DNA from: an uncultured Clostridia bacterium
GTDB taxonomy: Bacteria > Bacillota > Clostridia > Oscillospirales > Acutalibacteraceae
Reading direction: 5' to 3'
Length of the DNA stretch: 45,644 nucleotides
NCBI GenBank assembly: GCA_937907605.1
Contig: CALCYI010000076.1
Span: forward strand, 1-45,644
Below, in pieces: positions 40,842 to 45,644 of the stretch. The notes under the pieces are model-generated. The model searched no databases. It was not told the origin of the DNA and was given only the letters and a program-made list of their open reading frames with translations. The stretch's first letter is position 1; every line of letters starts with the position of its first letter. The translations under genes and the position numbers were made by a program.

Positions 40842-41327
40842 ATGAAGTTAATTAATATAACCGGTGCTCCGAGATGTGGCAAGACAACTCTGGCAAAGAA
40901 AATGGCAACTGAATTAAATTGCTCAATTCTCAGTTTGGATGCCTTCTCTAAATCAATACGGAATACATTTTGTGACTTCAAGTTATATGGAGATGACATT
41001 TCTATCAGACCTGCCCTCAACAACGATAAATTTTTAAAGTTGGTTGCAGACTACATTAATAACTATTTTGTTGATTATGAAAACCATACATTGATAGTTG
41101 AGGGATGTCACTTCACACCTGAAGAGTTCAAATCTGTATTTAATAATGTTATAGTTATTGCTTTAGGAAGGACCGGAGCAACAGATGAAATCATTGATGC
41201 TATAAAGCAAAAAGATTGGATGCATAATCTACCGGATGAAATTATATTGCAGTATGCAAAACTCATAAAAGAGTATTCGATTAAATTAAAGTCGGAGGCA
41301 CATTTCTATGAGTACATTGAAGTTTGA
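40842..41327 (+). CDS. Small P-loop kinase-like protein
   Basis: A 161-aa protein with N-terminal Walker A 'GAPRCGKTTLAKKMA' (residues 7-21), a 'LSLDAFSKSIRNTF' segment, and 'HTLIVEGCHFTPEEF' where kinases of the adenylate/zeta-toxin/chloramphenicol-phosphotransferase group have their Walker B and substrate site. It may phosphorylate a small molecule, but no specific family can be named. The ATG lies 3 bp after the methyltransferase stop, and the 3' end overlaps the GNAT gene by 20 bp. Confidence 0.75.
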   Translation: MKLINITGAPRCGKTTLAKKMATELNCSILSLDAFSKSIRNTFCDFKLYGDDISIRPALNNDKFLKLVADYINNYFVDYENHTLIVEGCHFTPEEFKSVFNNVIVIALGRTGATDEIIDAIKQKDWMHNLPDEIILQYAKLIKEYSIKLKSEAHFYEYIEV

Positions 41328-41784
41328 AGAACTCTACACAATTGAATTATTAAAACTTGAAGACTATTCTAAATGCAGCAGCATATGGGATATGGAGAAG
41401 CACAAGGAACTTGCGGATAAATTCTATCAAGAGATTTTAAGTAGCAAGCGTATTACATATATCTGCAAAGATGGCGATGAATTCATAGGCGAAATTTCGC
41501 TGGTTAAGGATATGAACGATTCGGATTATACTATCCCTGAACAGCGTGTTTATATTTCTCATCTTATTGTAAAGCATGAATACAGGCGTCAGGAAATCGG
41601 TAAAATGCTTGTTGATTTCATAACCGATAAAGCAAAAGAACTCGGCTATTCAGAAATGTCAATCGGCGTTGATATGGATAATTATCCTGCGCTGAAACTA
41701 TATACCGATTGCGGCTTTAATAAAGTCGTTTATATCGGTGAGGATGAACAAGGGAAATACATAAAACTATTAAATACAATATGA
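41308..41784 (+). CDS. GNAT-family N-acetyltransferase
   Basis: A 158-aa acetyl-CoA-dependent acetyltransferase. The acetyl-CoA loop is 'EYRRQEIGKMLVDFI' (~92-106), preceded by the beta-4 strand 'VYISHLIVKHE' and followed by 'GVDMDNYPALKLYTDCGF', typical of the fold. The substrate could be an aminoglycoside, a peptide or a protein N-terminus. GGAGG is 10 nt before ATG 41308. Last gene of the operon with the methyltransferase and kinase; a strong terminator follows 2 bp after the stop. Confidence 0.85.
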   Translation: MSTLKFEELYTIELLKLEDYSKCSSIWDMEKHKELADKFYQEILSSKRITYICKDGDEFIGEISLVKDMNDSDYTIPEQRVYISHLIVKHEYRRQEIGKMLVDFITDKAKELGYSEMSIGVDMDNYPALKLYTDCGFNKVVYIGEDEQGKYIKLLNTI

Positions 41785-41785
41785 T

Positions 41786-41820
41786 AACAGCCTTCGGTTC
41801 AACCGAAGGCTGTTGCTTTT
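41786..41820. terminator. Bidirectional terminator between the GNAT and HEPN genes
   Basis: Perfect 14-bp inverted repeat AACAGCCTTCGGTT/AACCGAAGGCTGTT around one C, followed by GCTTTT. The flanks are A/T-rich and the genes converge. Confidence 0.85.
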
Positions 41821-42220
41821 ATTCAATTATAGACTTAATATGCTTTTCAATTTCTTCAACAAACTCTTTTGCTTTTTTGTACGACTCGTTTGCTATCTGC
41901 AGATTGAATTGAATAGTAATGTTGTAATCACTGTCTTCCCTTAATGTTTTCAGTTCTTCAATATCATCTGAAAGCGACTCAGGAAGTATTTGTGTTTTAA
42001 TATACTCTCTTCTGAAATAGGATAACGTTCCGCTGTGTTTCTTTGAATCATAACCGGTTAATGCTTCAAGCGCTTTTAATGAATGAAAAGCAGCATAATA
42101 AGAACGGTTTATTGCAGTTGCATAATCGCCGATGCTAATGTGTTCGGGAATGAAAGAAAGAAGCTGTTTCGCTTTTTCTAACTGCAAATTTGCAATGTCA
42201 ATATATTCTTTATCAGGCAA
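41819..42220 (-). CDS. HEPN-domain toxin of a MNT-HEPN pair
   Basis: A 133-aa all-helical HEPN protein with 'AINRSYYAAFHSLKALEALTG' (given in part: 'INRSYYAAFHSLKALE') and the C-terminal 'REDSDY' (~94-99). It has the R-x3-DY variant of the HEPN active site rather than RxxxxH. Such proteins act as ribonucleases or as targets of AMP/nucleotide transfer by the partner. Its start overlaps the nucleotidyltransferase stop by 8 bp, which gives antitoxin-first translation. Confidence 0.88.
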   Translation of the reverse strand: MPDKEYIDIANLQLEKAKQLLSFIPEHISIGDYATAINRSYYAAFHSLKALEALTGYDSKKHSGTLSYFRREYIKTQILPESLSDDIEELKTLREDSDYNITIQFNLQIANESYKKAKEFVEEIEKHIKSIIE

Positions 42221-42551
42221 CCTTTATTCCCTCCCTCTGAACATTAACATAATACTGAAGATGATTTTTAAACTTTTCAAAGCTCTCGGTATCTGCAACT
42301 GTAACAGAAACCGTTACATCATTATCTACCGAAAGACGACTTGTAAACTTTGAAAACATCGTTAGGTAGTTGACCAACTCAGCGCTAGTACACTTAATTC
42401 TAACCATAATATCAATATCGGATTCATCATCATAATCGCCGCGAGCGTATGAGCCGTAAAGAATTACTGCATCCAACTTGTCACCAAGAAGGCGCTTTGC
42501 TTCTTCGGCAACAGAGCTTGTAACTATATTAAGTTGACTCTTTGTACACAT
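42213..42551 (-). CDS. MNT-type nucleotidyltransferase antitoxin
   Basis: A 112-aa minimal nucleotidyltransferase with 'ILYGSYARGDYDDESDIDIMV' (in part: 'GSYARGDYDDESDIDI'). It is the GSx10DxD catalytic motif with both aspartates, so it may be active in NMP transfer to the HEPN partner. ATG 42551 has AGGAGGT 9 nt upstream; the longer frame (to 42638) runs through the promoter. First gene of the TA pair on the mobile element. Confidence 0.88.
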   Translation of the reverse strand: MCTKSQLNIVTSSVAEEAKRLLGDKLDAVILYGSYARGDYDDESDIDIMVRIKCTSAELVNYLTMFSKFTSRLSVDNDVTVSVTVADTESFEKFKNHLQYYVNVQREGIKVA

Positions 42552-42579
42552 AAAGCGCACCTCCTTTTTCTCTAATATT

Positions 42580-42608
42580 ATTATACATAAAAACGCTATA
42601 ATAATCAA
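42580..42608 (-). promoter_or_regulatory. Promoter of the MNT-HEPN operon
   Basis: Minus-strand TTGATT (42608-42603), 17-nt spacer, TATAAT (42585-42580). Confidence 0.75.
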
Positions 42609-42721
42609 GTTAATAATGCTTGTGAGGCTAATAATCACTAAAACATATTATCATTTTGTAAAAGCAAACTCAATTTTGATTACTCTTGTGTCCAAGAATT
42701 TGTACCAACTATTAATTCGTA

Positions 42722-42750
42722 TTGCAACTGAAAACATATGGCGTTATGAT
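42722..42750 (+). promoter_or_regulatory. Promoter of the mobilisation module
   Basis: TTGCAA (42722-42727), 17-nt spacer, TATGAT (42745-42750), 55 bp before the HTH gene. Confidence 0.6.
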
Positions 42751-42805
42751 TAAAGTGGACAAGGTTCCGAACGAAATATTCTGATTTGCGGAAGGAGGAT
42801 TGTAT

Positions 42806-43210
42806 ATGGATTACAGGCAGCAGGTTGAGTATCTGAAAGCGGGAAATTATTTCTTTATCCCCAACGATATATTCAGTTATGACTTAACGCCGAAGGCGTT
42901 TATCGTCTTATGTTACCTCGCTCATATCAGTGATAATATGGGCGAGAGTCATCCGTCAAGATACACCATCGGCAAGCATTGTCATATCACCCGTTCAACT
43001 GTTGATAGGGCGCTGAAGGAACTGGAAAGTAACGGGCTGATTGATATAGAAAAACGATACAAGGATAACATACAAACTACCAGCTCATATTCACTTTGTT
43101 ACATCACCAAAAAGAATAAAACCATATACAACCTTGTAGCAGATATGAACGGAGTACTGGAAGGTAACAAAAGACGCGCGACCAGGTATTTAAGCGGTAA
43201 AAGAGATTAG
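42806..43210 (+). CDS. Winged-HTH / replication-initiator-like protein
   Basis: A 134-aa protein. The N-terminal ~100 residues form a winged helix ('KAFIVLCYLAHISDNMG', 'YTIGKHCHITRSTVDRALKE', 'LESNGLIDIEKRY'), the plan of the N-terminal domain of RepA/RepA_N and DnaD-like initiators. Only the DNA-binding domain is present, so it may be a regulator of mobilisation rather than an initiator. ATG 42806 with GGAGG seven nt upstream is preferred to the TTG at 42800. It is upstream of oriT and the mob genes. Confidence 0.75.
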   Translation: MDYRQQVEYLKAGNYFFIPNDIFSYDLTPKAFIVLCYLAHISDNMGESHPSRYTIGKHCHITRSTVDRALKELESNGLIDIEKRYKDNIQTTSSYSLCYITKKNKTIYNLVADMNGVLEGNKRRATRYLSGKRD

Positions 43211-43239
43211 TAAACAGGCTTAGGTTATAGGCGAGTTTC

Positions 43240-43296
43240 GGCTTTGTATATCGCTCGCCCAAGGCGGCAATACAAAGCCAGCGGGGAGAACCCCGC
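43240..43296. other. Probable origin of transfer (oriT)
   Basis: A perfect 10-bp inverted repeat GGCTTTGTAT/ATACAAAGCC (43240-43249 with 43270-43279) is followed by the short GC hairpin GCGGGG-AGAA-CCCCGC (43281-43296) and a run of C's. It lies directly upstream of mobC, the layout of MOBP-type oriT sites. The nick position is not determined. Confidence 0.65.
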
Positions 43297-43321
43297 GCCC
43301 CCGTATTTTTAGGAGAAACAT

Positions 43322-43630
43322 ATGAACAGAAATATCGTTTTGAATTTCAGAGTGACGGAGAAAGAACGGCAGATCATTGAAGATAAGGCATATATAAAAT
43401 ATGATTCGCTGGCACCGTATCTTCGTGACGCAGCGCTCGGTAAGGATATTTATGTTGTGCCCGGACTGACGGGAATTGATGAAGAACTGAACGCAATCGG
43501 TAACAATCTGAATCAGTTAACCCGCCTTGCAAATATGGGGAAGATTGAGTGTGTTGATTTGAGTGATACCCGAAAAGAGGTGGCAAAGATATGGCGATTA
43601 TTAAACTCACTTCTGGAAAAATATCAGTAG
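43322..43630 (+). CDS. mobC: Mobilisation protein MobC
   Basis: A relaxosome accessory protein of 102 aa. The N-terminal ribbon-helix-helix-like 'RNIVLNFRVTEKERQIIEDK' is followed by the MobC block 'ELNAIGNNLNQLTRLAN' and a C-terminal helix with 'VAKIWRLLNSLLEK'. It binds oriT and helps the relaxase nick. It begins after AGGAG and overlaps the relaxase gene by 40 bp in a different frame, the usual coupling. Confidence 0.93.
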   Translation: MNRNIVLNFRVTEKERQIIEDKAYIKYDSLAPYLRDAALGKDIYVVPGLTGIDEELNAIGNNLNQLTRLANMGKIECVDLSDTRKEVAKIWRLLNSLLEKYQ

Positions 43631-44580
43631 GCATTATCGTAAACTATGTCACGCAGAAAGAGAAAACCGAGGACAAATTAATCAGCGGCGTGAACTGTAT
43701 GCCCGAGAGCGTACTCGCTGAATTTGAAATGACAAAGCTCAAGTACAACAAGCTCGGTGGCAGAACATATTATCATAAGATGCAGTCCTTTGCTGTAGAC
43801 GATGACATCACACCGGAGAAGGCACACGAAATCGGTTTGCAGATGGCGGAGCATTGCTTCCCAGGGTATCAAGTTCTTGTCGCTACACACATAGACCGCC
43901 ATCATACGCATAATCATTTCGTTATCAATTCCGTCAATATGGTTGACGGCAAGAAAATGAATGTGGCTCCACAGGATTTGATTGCAATAAAGAATTACAG
44001 CAATGAGCTTTGTGAGAAAAACGGATTCAAAACGACCGAAGCAAAGACGGACAGAAACAGAGAACCACGTTGGAAGTTTGAAATCAAAATGATGGCGCTG
44101 CGGATGATGAAAGAGTCGTATTCGATGTCGGACTTCATTGAGAAAATGAGACTGCACGGAATCGATGTTAAATACAATCCCGACTACAAATATATGACCT
44201 ACACCGACGCTAACGGTCACAGAGTCAGAGATGCAAAACTGTTTGACGAACGGTTGCTGAAAGAAAATCTGCAAACATATTTCTGGCTCGGCGGATGTGA
44301 ATCTCCGCTTGCGGAAACGATTGAAACTTATGAAACGCCGAAGTCAGGCGACTGCACAACGGGACTTGATAATCTTATCTTCGATACGCTTGCAGCACTG
44401 CCGACAACGGAACCTGACTTCGATAATTACGATTACGCTGACATTGACGACCAAGTGCTTGAAGTATTAGTTTTGAAAATGCGCGCTCACGGCTACAAGG
44501 TTACAAAATCCGAACTCAACAGAAAGATATCCTACAACATGCCGTATGAGCAGGACCAGGAACAAGGATTATCTATGTAA
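43591..44580 (+). CDS. mobA: MOBP-type relaxase
   Basis: Nicks oriT and pilots the single strand into a helper conjugation machine. The 329-aa protein has the metal motif 'HIDRHHTHNHFVINSVN' (~99-115) and an N-terminal catalytic region with 'YVTQKEKT' supplying the likely nucleophilic tyrosine (~20), and 'YYHKMQSF'. It is shorter than many relaxases (400-600 aa). The C-terminal half is largely a helical linker without a primase domain. No VirD4 or other secretion gene is in the window, so the element would be mobilisable rather than self-transmissible. Confidence 0.93.
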   Translation: MAIIKLTSGKISVGIIVNYVTQKEKTEDKLISGVNCMPESVLAEFEMTKLKYNKLGGRTYYHKMQSFAVDDDITPEKAHEIGLQMAEHCFPGYQVLVATHIDRHHTHNHFVINSVNMVDGKKMNVAPQDLIAIKNYSNELCEKNGFKTTEAKTDRNREPRWKFEIKMMALRMMKESYSMSDFIEKMRLHGIDVKYNPDYKYMTYTDANGHRVRDAKLFDERLLKENLQTYFWLGGCESPLAETIETYETPKSGDCTTGLDNLIFDTLAALPTTEPDFDNYDYADIDDQVLEVLVLKMRAHGYKVTKSELNRKISYNMPYEQDQEQGLSM

Positions 44581-44591
44581 AGGAGTTAACT

Positions 44592-44804
44592 ATGGAAGAA
44601 ATAATTAAAGACGAAATCGCAACCGAAAAGGAAGATGAACTCGTATTTCTCACACCGATGGATGTATCCAAAATCATCGGTTGCTCCGTACAGGCAGCAA
44701 GAGAATTATTCTACCGTGATGACTTCCCGACAATCAAGGTCGGCAAGAACTTCAAGGTTATGAAATCCGCCTTCATTGACTGGTGCAGGGAACGGAGAGT
44801 GTAA
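44592..44804 (+). CDS. Excisionase-like HTH protein
   Basis: A 70-aa MerR-like winged helix: 'TPMDVSKIIGCSVQAARELF' followed by the wing 'FPTIKVGKNFKVMKSAFIDW'. This is the Xis plan of Tn916-type and IME recombination modules. It lies 11 bp after the relaxase gene. An integrase usually follows, but here a terminator does, and the integrase is 9.6 kb away in the opposite orientation. Its last third is duplicated as a remnant at 31425-31499. Confidence 0.85.
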   Translation: MEEIIKDEIATEKEDELVFLTPMDVSKIIGCSVQAARELFYRDDFPTIKVGKNFKVMKSAFIDWCRERRV

Positions 44805-44811
44805 GCAGTAT

Positions 44812-44836
44812 AGCCACCGAACTGGTGGCTGTACTT
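44812..44836 (+). terminator. Terminator of the mobilisation operon
   Basis: Stem AGCCACC/GGTGGCT (44812-44818 with 44824-44830), loop GAACT, then GTACTTTTTA. Confidence 0.8.
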
Positions 44837-44902
44837 TTTATGTGTGCTGTGATATAATAAATCAAACGTTACAACTCTATAACAATCGTATGGAGATATC
44901 AA

Positions 44903-45417
44903 ATGACAAATATACAAATTCAAAATATTGCTAAGCAAACAATTGAATATATAAAAACACAGATTTGTGTTGGTCAGTCATTGGAAGAAATAAGAACTCT
45001 CTGCGAAAACAAGATGCTTGAATTAGGCGCAGAATCGTTTTGGTATTATAATATCGGTGCTTTGGTGTTTTCAGGAACGGATACAACCATTTCTGTTTCC
45101 GGAAGAAAGTATAAAACTCCAAGCAACAAGATTCAAGTTAACGATATAATAACTATTGATCTGAGTCCGCAATCAAATCATATATGGGGCGATTATGCAC
45201 GGACAATTGTTGTTGAAAATGGCGAGGTAGTAAACAACATAGACGATATTAGCAATGAGGAATGGAAACAAGGATTGTTATTTGAAAACGAACTGCATAA
45301 AGAATTGTTATCCTTTGCAACACCGAACACTACGTTTGAAGAACTGTATTATCATATGAACAGGTATATTACAAATAGCGGTTTCATAAATATGGATTTT
45401 AATAAAAACCTTGGTCA
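44903..45417 (+). CDS. M24-family (Xaa-Pro peptidase-like) protein, truncated at a junction
   Basis: The first ~172 residues of an M24/pita-bread metallohydrolase: 'IGALVFSGTDTTISVSG', the metal aspartates in 'IITIDLSPQ' and 'WGDYARTIVV', and 'TTFEELYYHMN'. The sequence changes just where 'GHS' with the metal-binding histidine should come (after 'NKNLG', ~45415). The two glutamate ligands are missing. The frame stays open to the window end but is then only the antisense of another gene. GGAG precedes the ATG, and TATAAT lies at 44853-44858. Confidence 0.75.
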
Positions 45418-45637
45418 GGTTCTGATTCTGCCGCGAGAACATGGAAAAATCAATGAAGATCATAAAGAAGCACATGAACATGGCGGCCCACAGCAAAAGA
45501 CACAGGGCCTTAAGATTCGGATCGCTCGCCATCTCCTGATAGATGTTGCTCGCGACCACGATCCGGTAAAAACAGACAACGGCAAACGCGACAAAGGCAA
45601 ACAGCTCGATTGTCTTCACACGGTCAAAAGCTTTCAT
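45418..45637 (-). CDS. N-terminal fragment of a membrane protein (GGDEF-like leader)
   Basis: Minus-strand ATG 45637 starts a protein-like stretch of ~70 residues with two membrane helices ('LFAFVAFAVVCFYRIVV' and 'LCLLLWAAMFMCFFMIFI') and a linker 'SMFSRQNQN'. It resembles the membrane leader of Clostridia diguanylate cyclases, but no catalytic domain is present. Below ~45418 the frame continues only as antisense of the M24 gene. Its GC-rich codon use differs from the neighbouring AT-rich genes. Confidence 0.55.
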
Positions 45638-45644
45638 TTTACAC

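Noticed and set aside
43678..44274. A 198-codon minus-strand frame
   Set aside because: It is antisense to the relaxase, whose histidine motif is intact.

Overview
The window looks like a contig from a gut Clostridium-class Firmicute, most likely an Oscillospirales/Ruminococcaceae relative. The reasons are the Firmicute gene order hprK / murB / rapZ / whiA / dnaE / pfkA, MurT-GatD peptidoglycan amidation, a BspA-like leucine-rich surface protein, strong AGGAGG ribosome sites with frequent TTG starts, and moderate GC. No rRNA, tRNA or CRISPR array was seen. The taxonomic call is inference.

Bases 1-31,400 are mostly housekeeping chromosome. A minus-strand cluster (1-9,620) runs hprK, glcK, murB, rapZ, whiA, dnaE, pfkA and links carbon-catabolite control, glycolysis, wall synthesis and replication. 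At the left edge pfkA loses its C-terminus and continues in frame into the C-terminal part of a family 1 beta-glucosidase, probably a contig chimera. Then come a GT4 glycosyltransferase and radC (+). A four-gene minus operon follows: S26-like peptidase, ABC exporter, GH2 glycosidase, cyclophilin. Next are murT-gatD (-), an inositol-monophosphatase-like gene with a YhcC-type radical SAM gene (+), and a secreted LRR/Fn3 protein (-).

Bases 21,295-25,703 hold a compact phage-derived operon: baseplate/tail-fibre-like protein, calcineurin-type phosphoesterase with a Big2 domain, XhlA-like protein, holin-like protein and GH25 endolysin. Its own promoter is followed by a terminator-like leader. No capsid, terminase or integrase gene accompanies it. 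After it come a FeoA-FeoB fusion, a CDF metal transporter, a FAD/Rieske oxidoreductase and a DUF421 membrane protein.

From about 31,425 base composition and codon use change to AT-rich accessory DNA, and this continues to the right end. It starts with the 3' remnant of an excisionase gene. Next come a membrane-anchored XRE regulator with two paralogous anchored proteins, then a tyrosine integrase bordered by probable arm-type repeats and a 61-nt three-way-junction palindrome. Divergent from the integrase is a 1252-aa protein that may be a single-gene defence factor. A transferase operon (methyltransferase, P-loop kinase, GNAT) follows behind a leader-peptide/attenuator region, then a MNT-HEPN toxin-antitoxin pair. 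A mobilisation module (HTH/Rep-like protein, oriT-like site, MobC, relaxase, excisionase) closes the element. This reads as an integrative mobilisable element carrying defence/resistance cargo, beside the scar of a relative. At the right edge an M24 peptidase gene is cut and joined to an oppositely oriented membrane-protein fragment, a second probable chimeric end.
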